A program made the position numbers and the translations under genes. From positions 6,448,001-6,512,000 of the forward strand of contig OZ245769.1 in NCBI GenBank assembly GCA_965227745.1: 64,000 nt of DNA, in the 5' to 3' direction. Position 1 is the stretch's first letter; every line of letters begins with the position of its first letter. Of the stretch, positions 45,221 through 53,862 are shown in pieces. Under the pieces are notes generated by a model. The model saw nothing but the letters and a program-made list of their open reading frames with translations, ran no database searches and had not been told where the DNA came from. This DNA is from GAS368 sp965227745 (GTDB taxonomy: Bacteria; Verrucomicrobiota; Verrucomicrobiia; Opitutales; Opitutaceae).

Positions 45221-45224
45221 GAAG

Positions 45225-45255
45225 AGTTGAGAGTTGAGAGCTGAGAGTTGAGAGA
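45225..45255. repeat. Short tandem repeat, agttgagagttgagagctga type
   Basis: Four imperfect copies of the 8-mer agttgaga or agctgaga, overlapping the region just upstream of rfbB. It lies between rfbB and the NRS/ER-like gene and could lie within the leader of the mRNA. Confidence 0.8.
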
Positions 45256-45289
45256 CCGGAGCAGCGAGACGTTCTTCGCGGTTATAAAA

Positions 45290-46165
45290 TCAGGCTGCGG
45301 CTTTCTTCCAGTTGCGCAGGTCGCGGGTGACGGCTTCGTGGACTTCGGTCATTTGAATGCCGACGCTCGCGAGCTTGGCGGAGGTCATCGTGCAGTTGGA
45401 GCGCGGGGTCTTGGCCGCGGTGTGCATGAACTCGGTCTCGTCCTTGAAAAACACGTACTGCTTGGGGCAGACGCCGCTTTTCAGGATGTGTTCGACGACC
45501 TCGTGCGTGGTGATCTCGCCGGGGTTGGTGACATTGTACGTGCCGAAGGGCACGCGCTTTTCCCAGCAGGCGAAGGTGGCGGCGACGAACTCCTCGAGCT
45601 GCGAAATGGAATTGGTGGCCTCGAGGAGCGTCTTGTAGCGCATCAACTTTGTGAGGTAGTTGCGCGGATTTTCTTCGTTGTTAAACGGGATGCGCAGGCG
45701 CCACACGTAGAGGCTCGGCGTGCCGGCGAGGACTTCTTCGCCGAGGGCCTTGGTGCCGCTGTAGAATGAGCAGTTGTTGGTGCGGAAGGTGAAGTTCGGC
45801 GCGTCCGTTTCGTCGAAGGGCGTACCGTCCTTGCGCGAGCCGGTGAAGATGCAGCCGGAGGAAACGTGACCCCACGGCACGCCGGCCTCGGTGCAGGCTT
45901 TGGCGATGATGCCGGGGAGGACGGCGTTGCCAAAGAGACACTCGGTCTTGTGCAGCTCGCACGCATCGACGTTGGGCTTGCCGGTGTAGCCGGCGGCGTT
46001 GATCAGAAACTCGGGCTTGTCGCGCAGGAGCGCGGCGCGAAGCACGTCGGCATTGCTGTAGTCGAGATCGGCGCGGCGCAGATTGCGAAAGGGAATGCCC
46101 TTGCGCGCGAGCAGCGCCTGATAGGCTTGGCCGACGTATCCGGAACCTCCGAGCAGGTAAATCAT
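45290..46165 (-). CDS. NRS/ER-like dTDP-4-keto-rhamnose epimerase/reductase
   Basis: A 291-residue SDR with NAD(P) site GGSGYVGQA and YxxxK Y135/K139. Beyond the RmlD fold it shares the specific segments of the plant and Mimivirus bifunctional NRS/ER enzymes: NAAGYTGKPNVDACELHK, SSGCIF, DETDAPNF, FYSGTKALGEE, NPRNYLTKLMRY and YNVTNPGEITTHEVV. In those enzymes one active site does the 3,5-epimerisation and 4-reduction that RmlC and RmlD do separately. No rmlC or rmlD is present in this operon, and this gene is the only candidate for both steps. The activity assignment is inferred from remembered alignments. Confidence 0.8.
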   Translation of the reverse strand: MIYLLGGSGYVGQAYQALLARKGIPFRNLRRADLDYSNADVLRAALLRDKPEFLINAAGYTGKPNVDACELHKTECLFGNAVLPGIIAKACTEAGVPWGHVSSGCIFTGSRKDGTPFDETDAPNFTFRTNNCSFYSGTKALGEEVLAGTPSLYVWRLRIPFNNEENPRNYLTKLMRYKTLLEATNSISQLEEFVAATFACWEKRVPFGTYNVTNPGEITTHEVVEHILKSGVCPKQYVFFKDETEFMHTAAKTPRSNCTMTSAKLASVGIQMTEVHEAVTRDLRNWKKAAA

Positions 46166-46245
46166 AGAGGGTTCAAAGAAACGGCAGAGGGCCGGAGTAA
46201 CAAGGGTTTTTTAGAGCAGGCATTCCCCGATCACGACACGCGGGC

Positions 46246-46279
46246 AAAGAAAAACCGCCACCCCGGAAAGGGTGGCGGT
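46246..46279 (-). terminator. Rho-independent terminator of the TonB receptor gene
   Basis: On the minus strand a 10-bp perfect stem (accgccaccc / gggtggcggt) with a 6-nt loop is followed by TTTTTCTTT, 33 bp beyond the receptor stop codon. Confidence 0.9.
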
Positions 46280-46311
46280 CGAGAGAACCTAAAACGAAGC
46301 CGGATAGGGCC

Positions 46312-49300
46312 TTAGAAGCTCACCTTGGCACCGAACTGGACGCGCCAGCGGGACTGGGAATTCTCCAACACGAAGTTCGTGTTGGGGACAGCCGAGCTGA
46401 AGTTGGCCTGCGGGGCGATCTTGCCTGCAGCCGTGTAGGAGGCGGTGCCCAGGCTCAGGCGGCGGAAGACGTCATTGCTGATCAGGATCGGCTCCTCGTA
46501 GTAGTTGAAGAGCTTCTTGCTCACGAAGTTGCCGAAGTTGATGAAGTCGGCGAAGAGCTCGAGCTTGAAGGGACCGGCGACCGGGATGGTCTGCGACAGC
46601 TTGATATCCAGACGATTCACGAACGGCTGGCGGAAGGCGTTCTTCGGCGCGTAGCTGCCGGCGTACTTGGAGAGACCGCTCGCATTGATGTAGTCGAAGT
46701 AAGCGGTCTGCGCGGCGGCGGACATGCCGGAGAAGTCGAAGCGGGCATCGGTCAGGCCGGTCGGGACAGCGACGAGATCGTTGTCAGCGCGCGAGTCGCC
46801 GTTGAGGTCGGAGCTGTAGACGTAGCTAAAGGGATTGCCCGAGCGACCCTCGTAGTAGAGGGAGGCGAGGGTCTTCCACTTCTTCTTGAACTCGAACTCG
46901 CGGGTCAACGTGAGCTGGAAGCGGTCGCGCACTTCGAAGTCGGAGTGGGCTTCTTCCACGGCACCTTGGTTGAAGACCGGGTTGCGCTGCCACGTGCCGG
47001 AGGCGGTCGTCTGGCCAAAGGCCTGACCCTCGGTCGAGCGACCGCGGGTGTAGCTGAAGTTGGACGCCCACTGATTCTTGAGGGGGCGATCCCACATGAG
47101 GGTCACGTAACGCGACTCACCAGTGTTACGCTGGCTGACGTGGTAGACGTTGATGAATTCCGCGAAGCGAGCATTGGCGGCGGTGCTCGGGTTGCCGGCG
47201 AAACGCTGGCGACCATCCGCGCCGAGGGTGGTGGGGCGGATATTGTCGTTGGTGATGAAGAGCGTCTTGTCGTTGTAGGTCTGGATGAATTCGAGCGAGA
47301 CGATCGAGTCGAGGATGGGCAGCTTGCGCTCGACGGCGAGATTGCCGCGCCAGACGGAGGGCAGCTTGATGCCGTCGTCCGCGAGGTTGATCTCGTAGCG
47401 ACCGCCCGCCGGGATCGAGGCGGCGGAGCCGATGGCATTGGCCGGATCGAACTGGGTCTGCATGTAGTTCACGAGGCTCGCGGGCGGCGTCGTGATATTG
47501 AAGCGGCCGATGCCGGGATTCGAATAGGAGTTGGAGAAGAACACCCAAGGCGCGCGGCCGAGGAAGTGGCCGACGCCACCGCGGAACTGCACGGTGCGCT
47601 CTTCGCTCGGCGTCCAGTTGAAGCTGAAGCGCGGCGAGACGGTCTTGCCGCCGTCGACGGTGCCGTCGTTGCGGTAGCCGAAACGATCGAGGAACAGTTG
47701 GTTAAACGGAGGACGCGAGCCGCTCTCGACCATGTCGTAGCGGAGACCGAACAGCAGCGAGAGGCGCGGGCTCACCGACCATTTGATGTTGCCGAAGATA
47801 CCGGTGACGGCGGAGTTGCTCACGTCAGCCTGCGGCGTGCCCTGCACGTAGAAGGCGCGGCTGAAGGAGGTGATGGTGTCGGCCTGGAAGGCCGCGAGAT
47901 TCGCGTAGTCGAAGAGACCGTACGAACCGGCGCGGAAGAGATTGTAGTAATCGTTCTGCTCGCGGTCGAAGCCGCCGCTGAACGTCAGGTTGCCCATGAA
48001 GTAGTCGCCCGTGGCGCTGTAGCTCTTCGTATCGACGAAGACTTGGTTGCCCTGGCGGAATTGGTCGGTACCGACGACGAGCACGCCGTTGGTGACGGCG
48101 GTGCCGGAGCGATCCGTGCCGGGCAGGCCGAAGATGTGGATCTCAGGCAGCGTGGCGACGGTGGGCGTGAGTTGGTCCTGCGAGATGGTGTTGAAACGGA
48201 GCTCGGTCTTGAAGTTCGGCGACCATTGGCTGAACAGCGAGGTGGCGAGGGTCTTTTCCTTGCGGGCCTGCGCGTAGAAGTTGGACGTGTAGGCGGTCGT
48301 CGCGCCACCCGAGGTGGTCACGCCGGTGAAGGTCGTCGAGGCGTAGCTGCCGAACTGCGGCACGGTGCCCTCGGTCTCGCTGTAGCGGACGGAGAGACGC
48401 TGGCCGGGGATGATGTTCCAGTCGATCTTGGCGAGCTTCTTCTTCTCCTCGGATTCGTTGGTCGCATTGCCACCGAGACTCCCCCACGGGGAGGTCTTGC
48501 CACTGGCGGCGTTGATCGCGGCGAGGCGGGCATCGACGGCGGCGACGGTCGCGGCGGTCGGATAGAAACCAGCCTGCGCGGGCGCGGTGATGCGGTTGAA
48601 CTTTTCGTAGTTCAGGAAGAAGAACAGTTTGTTCTGGATGATCGGGCCGCCGAAGGTGGCGCCTTCGGTGGTGCGCTTGAGCTTGGGCACGATGCCCTGG
48701 GTCGGCCCGGGGGCGACGTCCGGACCCTGGCCGCGCAGGCCGAAGATCTTGTCCTTCGAGATCAGGTAGTAAACGGAACCGTGAAAGGTGTTGGTGCCGC
48801 TCTTCGTCACGGCGTTGACCGAGGCACCCGTGAAGCCGCTTTCGCGGGCATCGTAGGGCGAGACCTGCACGGAGAGCTGATCGATGGTGTCGATCGAGAG
48901 GGGATTGAAGAACGACGCGAGGCCCGTGCCGTTGAGGCCGAACTGGTCGTTTATGCGCGCGCCATCGATGAGGATGGAGTTGTAGCGATTGTTCTGGCCG
49001 AGCGCAGTGATGTGGGACTCTTCACGATCGTTGGCGCTCGACATCGAGCGCAGCGTGACGAACGGCGAGGCGCTGATCACATCGGCGAACGAGCGCTGGG
49101 TGGTGGGCTTGGCCGCGAGACGCGCGGAGCTGAGCAGAGTGCCCGCGCCGGCGGCGGAGGAATCGAGCTCGTTGGTCTCACCCTTGACGGTGAATTTCTC
49201 GAGGGCGACGATCTCGCCCGCAGTGGTGGCGACGGCGAAGTTAACCTCGGTATCGGCACCGAGCTGTGTGCTGACATCGGTGCGCTCGTTGGCCTTGATC

Positions 49301-49593
49301 GCGCCGCCGCTGACCGCGACGGTGTACGGGCCACCGGGGACCAAGCCGCGGAAGTTATAGCGGCCGGTGTCGGTGGAAGTCGCGGTGTAAACGGTGCCAG
49401 TCGGCACGTGGGTCGCGGTGACAGTCGCGCCCGCGACGGGCTTGCCGCCGGTGTCACGCACCGAGCCGGTAATGCCGGAGGTGACGATGCCCTGCGCCCA
49501 CGCCAGGGGCGCGAGCACAAAGCCGATGATGGCGACGACTGTACGCACGTAGCGTGCAGCCATCGCGATTGGTATGCGAGGGGAGGTATTCAT
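46312..49593 (-). CDS. Oar-like TonB-dependent outer-membrane receptor
   Basis: A 1093-residue outer-membrane protein. A signal peptide (VRTVVAIIGFVLAPLAWAQG) precedes a carboxypeptidase-regulatory-like beta sandwich (about 35-115, TGSVRDTGGKPVAGATVTAT), a plug domain (about 135-260, with NDREESHITALGQNNRYNSI and ARINDQFGLNGTG) and a long barrel ending in Phe (QFGAKVSF), as expected for BAM-dependent insertion. The start is ATG 49593, preceded by AGGAACCACC. Oar-like receptors import large substrates or export proteins; the ligand is not predictable. A terminator follows. It splits the polysaccharide region and is not in an operon. Confidence 0.93.
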   Translation of the reverse strand: MNTSPRIPIAMAARYVRTVVAIIGFVLAPLAWAQGIVTSGITGSVRDTGGKPVAGATVTATHVPTGTVYTATSTDTGRYNFRGLVPGGPYTVAVSGGAIKANERTDVSTQLGADTEVNFAVATTAGEIVALEKFTVKGETNELDSSAAGAGTLLSSARLAAKPTTQRSFADVISASPFVTLRSMSSANDREESHITALGQNNRYNSILIDGARINDQFGLNGTGLASFFNPLSIDTIDQLSVQVSPYDARESGFTGASVNAVTKSGTNTFHGSVYYLISKDKIFGLRGQGPDVAPGPTQGIVPKLKRTTEGATFGGPIIQNKLFFFLNYEKFNRITAPAQAGFYPTAATVAAVDARLAAINAASGKTSPWGSLGGNATNESEEKKKLAKIDWNIIPGQRLSVRYSETEGTVPQFGSYASTTFTGVTTSGGATTAYTSNFYAQARKEKTLATSLFSQWSPNFKTELRFNTISQDQLTPTVATLPEIHIFGLPGTDRSGTAVTNGVLVVGTDQFRQGNQVFVDTKSYSATGDYFMGNLTFSGGFDREQNDYYNLFRAGSYGLFDYANLAAFQADTITSFSRAFYVQGTPQADVSNSAVTGIFGNIKWSVSPRLSLLFGLRYDMVESGSRPPFNQLFLDRFGYRNDGTVDGGKTVSPRFSFNWTPSEERTVQFRGGVGHFLGRAPWVFFSNSYSNPGIGRFNITTPPASLVNYMQTQFDPANAIGSAASIPAGGRYEINLADDGIKLPSVWRGNLAVERKLPILDSIVSLEFIQTYNDKTLFITNDNIRPTTLGADGRQRFAGNPSTAANARFAEFINVYHVSQRNTGESRYVTLMWDRPLKNQWASNFSYTRGRSTEGQAFGQTTASGTWQRNPVFNQGAVEEAHSDFEVRDRFQLTLTREFEFKKKWKTLASLYYEGRSGNPFSYVYSSDLNGDSRADNDLVAVPTGLTDARFDFSGMSAAAQTAYFDYINASGLSKYAGSYAPKNAFRQPFVNRLDIKLSQTIPVAGPFKLELFADFINFGNFVSKKLFNYYEEPILISNDVFRRLSLGTASYTAAGKIAPQANFSSAVPNTNFVLENSQSRWRVQFGAKVSF

Positions 49594-49771
49594 GGTGGTT
49601 CCTAGGTGTAGCGTAGCGGATGGCATTGCCCTTGGTGAGGCGTGCCACCTTCATTTTATGACGCAAGTCCGATGCCGAATCCCGAAGAATCGTAACCCGT
49701 TCGTAACAATTCCGTGACCTCGGCCCCTCCTATTGCAGGTAAATCCCACTAACCGAGGCCTGCGTTCGTGC

Positions 49772-50533
49772 TTACCGACGCTTGTAGTCTCCGCGGCTGA
49801 AATACTTCTCCAGCCACACATACATGCAGATGAAAAAGTACCGGCTGCCCATCTCCTTGATCTTCAGCTTGGCCACGCCGTGCTTCCGGTTTTCCCACGA
49901 GATCGGCGTCACGGCCCAGGTGTAGCCGCGCACGATAGCCTTGAGCGGGAGCTCCACCGTGAGATTGAAATGCGGCGCGAGGAGCGGGCGGCAGCCCTCG
50001 ATCACGTGGCGGCGGTAAGCCTTGAAGGCGTTCGTCGTATCGTTGAGCCCGTGCCGAAACAGGATGCGGATAAAGAGATTGGCCATGCGGTTGACCATGA
50101 GCTTCACCCGCGGGTAATCGATGACCTTGCCCCCCCGCACGAAGCGGCTGCCAAACGCGCACTCGTAGCCCTCGTTGAGCAGGCGCCAATATTTCACCGC
50201 GTCAGTCGGTGAATCGGAGGCGTCGGCCATCATGATGACCACGGCATCGCCCTGCATTTGGTTGAGCCCGTAAATGATCGCGCGGCCGAAACCGTGCAGC
50301 CCGGTGTTTTGCACTGGCGCGAGGGTGGGGATCTCGGCGCGGAGAGCTTGGAGGACCGCCCATGTGGTATCCTTGCTGCCGTCGTCGACCACGATGATCT
50401 CGTGGGCGATGCCTTCGCGGGTAAACTCCGCGTAGATGCTCCGCAGGGTCGGGGGCAGCGAGGCCTCCTCGTCCCGCGCGGGGATGACGACGGAAAATTT
50501 GGTAAGGGGAGCGAGGACGGGCGCGGCAGACAT
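49772..50533 (-). CDS. Glycosyltransferase family 2, polyprenol-phosphate type
   Basis: A 253-residue GT-A protein: FSVVIPARDEEASLPPTL, IVVDDGSKDTTW, VIMMADASDSPTDAVKY and NDTTNAFKAYRRHVIEGC. This is the DPM1/DPG-synthase layout without C-terminal membrane helices. It probably charges polyprenyl phosphate with a sugar. The gene is 10 bp downstream of an epimerase in the same orientation, so the two form an operon that probably makes and loads one sugar. The ATG at 50533 is preferred. Confidence 0.9.
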   Translation of the reverse strand: MSAAPVLAPLTKFSVVIPARDEEASLPPTLRSIYAEFTREGIAHEIIVVDDGSKDTTWAVLQALRAEIPTLAPVQNTGLHGFGRAIIYGLNQMQGDAVVIMMADASDSPTDAVKYWRLLNEGYECAFGSRFVRGGKVIDYPRVKLMVNRMANLFIRILFRHGLNDTTNAFKAYRRHVIEGCRPLLAPHFNLTVELPLKAIVRGYTWAVTPISWENRKHGVAKLKIKEMGSRYFFICMYVWLEKYFSRGDYKRR

Positions 50534-50543
50534 GCAGGTGCGG

Positions 50544-51617
50544 TTAAAGCGGAGCGGAAAGATCGAGCCAGTCCGGATGCGCACGCGCATGCGCGGCGAT
50601 CTCATCGAGGACGGTGGCGGTGGGGGTTTGCGGGTGCCAATTCCACAGGCGCGCGGCCTTGGCGGAATCGAGCACCATCCACGGAATATCGAACGCACGC
50701 GGCGTGGTGTCACTCGCGACCGAGTGCGGTCCAAGGTGCGCCGCGCACCAATCGCTCAACTGCCGCAATGACATCGCCGAAGCCGCGCCGCCGGCGAAAT
50801 TCGCGATGCGATCGGCGGCCGCGAGGTGCGGCGCGTCGAACTGTTTCGCGAGCGCTGGCAGGAGATCGCGCGGATGCAGGCAATCGCGCACCTGATGACC
50901 ATGGCCGCCGAAACCGATATACTTCAGCGGACGCTGCCGCAGCCACGCATTCAACCAGTACGCGAAGATACCCTGATCGGCGCGACCGAATTGGCCCGCT
51001 CCCGCGAGCACGCCACAGCGATTTACAAACACGGGCAGGTTAAACGTCTCGCCGTACTCCAGCGCCAGCGACTCGCTCGCGAGCTTGGTCGAACCGTACA
51101 GCGACACCGGCGCACCCGTGGAAAAAGTCTCGTCCACGCCCGCCGCCGTGAGCCCCGGCGGCAACGCCGCGCCCGGCGTCGGGATAAACGCGTGATCCTT
51201 CGGGATCACCGGCAGCGCCGCCAGCGGAGGAATCGAATACACCCGGCTCGTGCTCAGCAGAATAAAACCCGCGCGGTGCTGCTTGCAAAACTCCAGCATG
51301 TTCACCGTGCCGCCGAGATTGTGTTCGATGAGCTGGCGCGAGCTGGTCTTGCCATCGACGCCCGCCAGCACACTCGGGTTGGCCGCCGCATCGAGCACCC
51401 AATCCACGGCCGGCAAGGTCTCAAGGTCGCTCGGCGCGCGGAGGTCGCCGTGGAAAAGCTTCACGCCCAGTTTCTTCAGCTCTGCGCGATTCGACTCGCT
51501 GCCCGGTCGGATGAAATTGTCGAAACCCACCAGCGTGTGGCCCGCGCCCGACTCCGCAAAGGCGCGCGCGAGGGTGCTCCCCACAAACCCGCAGACGCCT
51601 GAGATCAAAATTCGCAT
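50544..51617 (-). CDS. NAD-dependent nucleotide-sugar epimerase (CDP-paratose 2-epimerase-like)
   Basis: A 357-residue extended SDR with ISGVCGFVGSTLA, LDAAANPSVLAG, LLSTSRVYSIPP and the complete YxxxK LYGSTKLASE. CGVLAGAGQFGRADQGIF and RDCLHPRDLLPAL are typical of the CDP-paratose/tyvelose 2-epimerase group. The true substrate is uncertain. It is the first gene of an operon with the GT2 at 49772. Confidence 0.85.
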   Translation of the reverse strand: MRILISGVCGFVGSTLARAFAESGAGHTLVGFDNFIRPGSESNRAELKKLGVKLFHGDLRAPSDLETLPAVDWVLDAAANPSVLAGVDGKTSSRQLIEHNLGGTVNMLEFCKQHRAGFILLSTSRVYSIPPLAALPVIPKDHAFIPTPGAALPPGLTAAGVDETFSTGAPVSLYGSTKLASESLALEYGETFNLPVFVNRCGVLAGAGQFGRADQGIFAYWLNAWLRQRPLKYIGFGGHGHQVRDCLHPRDLLPALAKQFDAPHLAAADRIANFAGGAASAMSLRQLSDWCAAHLGPHSVASDTTPRAFDIPWMVLDSAKAARLWNWHPQTPTATVLDEIAAHARAHPDWLDLSAPL

Positions 51618-51700
51618 TGGGAGACGGTTGTGTAATTTAAGCCGCGCGGGAAGCGCGATTTTTACGCGATGCGGCTGCGTGGTACCCGCGCCGCTGCAAC

Positions 51701-51727
51701 CTTGATTTACCTATATTCACCTTAATT
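51701..51727. repeat. 27-nt direct repeat, copy 1
   Basis: cttgatttacctatattcac followed by cttaatt. It matches the copy at 51894 at 26 of 27 positions, 193 bp away, and is A+T-rich relative to the flanks. Confidence 0.85.
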
Positions 51728-51893
51728 CGCCTTTACTTGCCTTACCTGAACCGGGAACCGGGACTGCCCCCAAATGGAAAGAAAATGGTATCGTGCCGCG
51801 GGCTCGCTCGCTGCCGGGAGCGCTGGTCGCCGGCCTGAATCGTCTTTCTTTCGGTGGACCTCGCCGCCAACCCACGCCTGCAAGATCACGTGC

Positions 51894-51920
51894 CTTGATG
51901 TACCTATATTCACCTTAATT
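51894..51920. repeat. 27-nt direct repeat, copy 2
   Basis: cttgatgtacctatattcac followed by cttaatt; one mismatch to the copy at 51701. Confidence 0.85.
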
Positions 51921-52149
51921 TCCCTCGTGTCCCGACAGCGGCTCCGGGCCATCAACAAAAACCACTTTGGGTGAAAATCGCGCATAGGTGTCCGCAGTTT
52001 GTCAGATGACAACCCTGCCTGTCATTCCCGCCATTGGCTCTGTTGGGTGTATTGGGAAATATTTTTACTCCACGGTTAGAACTCGCGAGCGCAGTTCGTC
52101 TGGTTAAGTTAAGAATTGCTGGTGCCGTCGATGGGCACCATATCACGGG

Positions 52150-52401
52150 ATGAACTCAGTGGGTATCCTCGGCAAAATTGTCCTTTCCTTGTTGGCGGTA
52201 GGTGGCGTGTTGGTCGTTGGAGTTTTAGCTTTTCTGGCGCTCCCGATCAATTGGCGCACCGACGGTGGTTGGTTTAGCGGGATGGCGATGCTTCAAAACG
52301 GCCTTCTGATCCTGGGAATTTTCGCGCTCGGTTGGTTTGGGCTTCGAGCAATCTGGAAATCATCGAGCAATGAGACGCCGATCAGTGACGACCTGCCTTA
52401 G
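52150..52401 (+). CDS. Small hypothetical membrane protein
   Basis: An 83-residue protein with two hydrophobic segments (about 8-32, IVLSLLAVGGVLVVGVLAFLAL, and about 49-67, LLILGIFALGWFGLRAIW) and a short acidic tail. I do not recognise a family. The start at 52150 has no obvious ribosome-binding site. It is a plausible gene because it uses G/C-rich third positions less strictly than its neighbours yet keeps two clean helices, but it could be spurious. Confidence 0.5.
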   Translation: MNSVGILGKIVLSLLAVGGVLVVGVLAFLALPINWRTDGGWFSGMAMLQNGLLILGIFALGWFGLRAIWKSSSNETPISDDLP

Positions 52402-52477
52402 GCCGTCAGTTCGCCGCTCTGTCCCCCCGGCGTTCTAAAGTTTGACGCCCCCCGCGCCGCCCCCTGAAAGTCCCGGC

Positions 52478-53158
52478 ATGAGTCAGATGCGCGGCGATTA
52501 CAAATCAGTCTGGAATTCCCTCTCCGGTTCGAAGAAGGACGCTTACCTCGTCGTCTCCGGGTACACCGACGAGGAGAAGTTTCACGCCGACGCCGAGGAC
52601 TCCCTCTACATCCTGCGCGAGACCGTCGGCATCAAGCCCACCGACTCCTTCCTCGAGATCGGCTGCGGCGTGGGCCGCGTGGGCCGCGTGCTCTCGCCCT
52701 TCGTGAAGCATTGGACCGGCTGCGACGTCTCGCCCAACATGCTGAAGCTCGCCTCGCGCCGCCTCCTCGGCCTTGAAAACATCAGCCTCCAGGAAATCTC
52801 CGGCTACGACCTCCAGCCCATCCCGGACAACTCCATCGACGTCGTCTACACGACGGTCGTCTTCATGCACCTCGAGGAGTGGGACCGCTACACCTACGTG
52901 CTCGAAGCCATGCGCGTGCTGAAGCCCGGCGGACGCTTCTACTGCGACAACGCCAACATCGCCTCCCCCGAAGGCTGGGCGATGTTCGAAGCCGGCCGCA
53001 CCCAATTCAAACCCGGCACCCGCCCCGCGCAGATCTCGAAGTGCTCCTCCGTCCCCGAGTTCGAAGCCTTCCTCTCGCACGCCGGCTTCATCGACTGGCA
53101 CGTCGGCACCCGCCCCATGTGGGTCTACGGCTGGGGCACGAAGCCGGGCGGCGCGTAA
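52478..53158 (+). CDS. Class I SAM-dependent methyltransferase
   Basis: A 226-residue protein with FLEIGCGVGRVGRVLSPF, GCDVSPNMLKLA, IPDNSIDVVYTTVVFMHL and EAMRVLKPGGRFYCDN, the motifs of Methyltransf_11/25 enzymes. The start at 52478 (MSQMRGDYKSVW) is preferred to a TTG 12 codons upstream. It lies near the end of the glycan region but has no close operon partner. Substrate unknown. Confidence 0.88.
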   Translation: MSQMRGDYKSVWNSLSGSKKDAYLVVSGYTDEEKFHADAEDSLYILRETVGIKPTDSFLEIGCGVGRVGRVLSPFVKHWTGCDVSPNMLKLASRRLLGLENISLQEISGYDLQPIPDNSIDVVYTTVVFMHLEEWDRYTYVLEAMRVLKPGGRFYCDNANIASPEGWAMFEAGRTQFKPGTRPAQISKCSSVPEFEAFLSHAGFIDWHVGTRPMWVYGWGTKPGGA

Positions 53159-53181
53159 AATCACCTCGCCGCCTTCAGGGA

Positions 53182-53202
53182 GCGGCGGTTTGCAACCGCC
53201 GC
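53182..53202. repeat. REP palindrome upstream of the RAYT gene
   Basis: Perfect 9-bp arms gcggcggtt / aaccgccgc with loop tgc, 18 bp before the transposase ATG. The same core occurs at 57143-57165. Confidence 0.9.
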
Positions 53203-53220
53203 CGTTTCGCCCCCGCCTGC

Positions 53221-53862
53221 ATGAAACGCGAAGAACTCCGCTTTTTCGACCCGAGAGCTAGAGTGGCCGTCCGTGAAAATCGCCTGCCTCATTGGCATCA
53301 ACACGGTGCAGCCTACTTCGTCACCTTTCGTTTGGCCGATGCACTTCCGAAAGCGTTGCTCGATAGCTGGAGCGAAGAGCGTTTCGCTTGGATGCACTTT
53401 CACCCGAAGCCGTGGAGTGAAAAAGACGAGCGCGAATACCATGAGCGTTTCACGGCCACGATGGATCGGTGGCTCGATGCCGGACACGGAACTTGCCGGC
53501 TACGCCAGCCTGAATGTTCACGCTTGGTCGGGGAAACGCTGGGGCATTTCGCAAGTGTGCGCTACGATTTGATATCGTGGGTCGTGATGCCCAATCATGT
53601 GCATGTGCTCCTCGCTCTGCGCGAGGAATGGTCGTTGGATAACTTGATACACTCGTTGAAGCGATTTTCCGCGCGGCGCTTGAATGAGTTTGCTGGTTCG
53701 AGTGGCCGGGTGTGGCAGCGTGACTACTTTGATCGTTTGGTTCGCGATGCGGCCCACTTCGGTCGCTGCGTTCATTACATCCGAAATAATCCGTCGAAGG
53801 CCAAACTACCGGTAGGCGAATATCTCCTGTGGGAAAGCGATCTGGCGCAACAAATCGCCTAA
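53221..53862 (+). CDS. REP-associated tyrosine transposase (RAYT, Y1 type)
   Basis: A 213-residue Y1 (HUH-type) single-strand nuclease. The metal-binding HxH is H126/H128 in VVMPNHVHVLL and the catalytic tyrosine is Y186 in CVHYIRNNPSKAKL; WQRDYFDRLVRD is the conserved region between them. RAYTs nick and spread REP palindromes. A REP lies 18 bp upstream, and a 200-bp repeat array begins exactly at its stop codon (TAA at 53860), so the transposase and repeats form a unit. It looks intact. Confidence 0.92.
   Translation: MKREELRFFDPRARVAVRENRLPHWHQHGAAYFVTFRLADALPKALLDSWSEERFAWMHFHPKPWSEKDEREYHERFTATMDRWLDAGHGTCRLRQPECSRLVGETLGHFASVRYDLISWVVMPNHVHVLLALREEWSLDNLIHSLKRFSARRLNEFAGSSGRVWQRDYFDRLVRDAAHFGRCVHYIRNNPSKAKLPVGEYLLWESDLAQQIA

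Larger units (their letters stand above)
51618..52149. other. 532-bp intergenic region with repeats, no gene seen
   Basis: Between the divergent epimerase and the small membrane protein. It holds a 27-nt direct repeat (51701 and 51894) with one mismatch, and a segment from about 51748 containing ctgaaccgggaaccgggact, which has the style of a dispersed repeat. No reading frame with a believable start and length was found. The right end (52070-52149) should contain the promoter of the small gene. Confidence 0.7.

Noticed and set aside
45290..46165. Calling this gene plain rmlD
   Set aside because: The RmlD fold is shared, but the NRS/ER-specific segments and the lack of rmlC make the bifunctional family more likely; a gene symbol was therefore withheld.
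46945..49605. Long open frame (about 886 codons) on the plus strand opposite the TonB receptor
   Set aside because: GC-rich third positions of the receptor leave few stops in the opposing frame. The translation is rich in Arg, Gly, Val and Ala and has no known domain, while the minus strand encodes a complete receptor with signal peptide, plug and terminal Phe.
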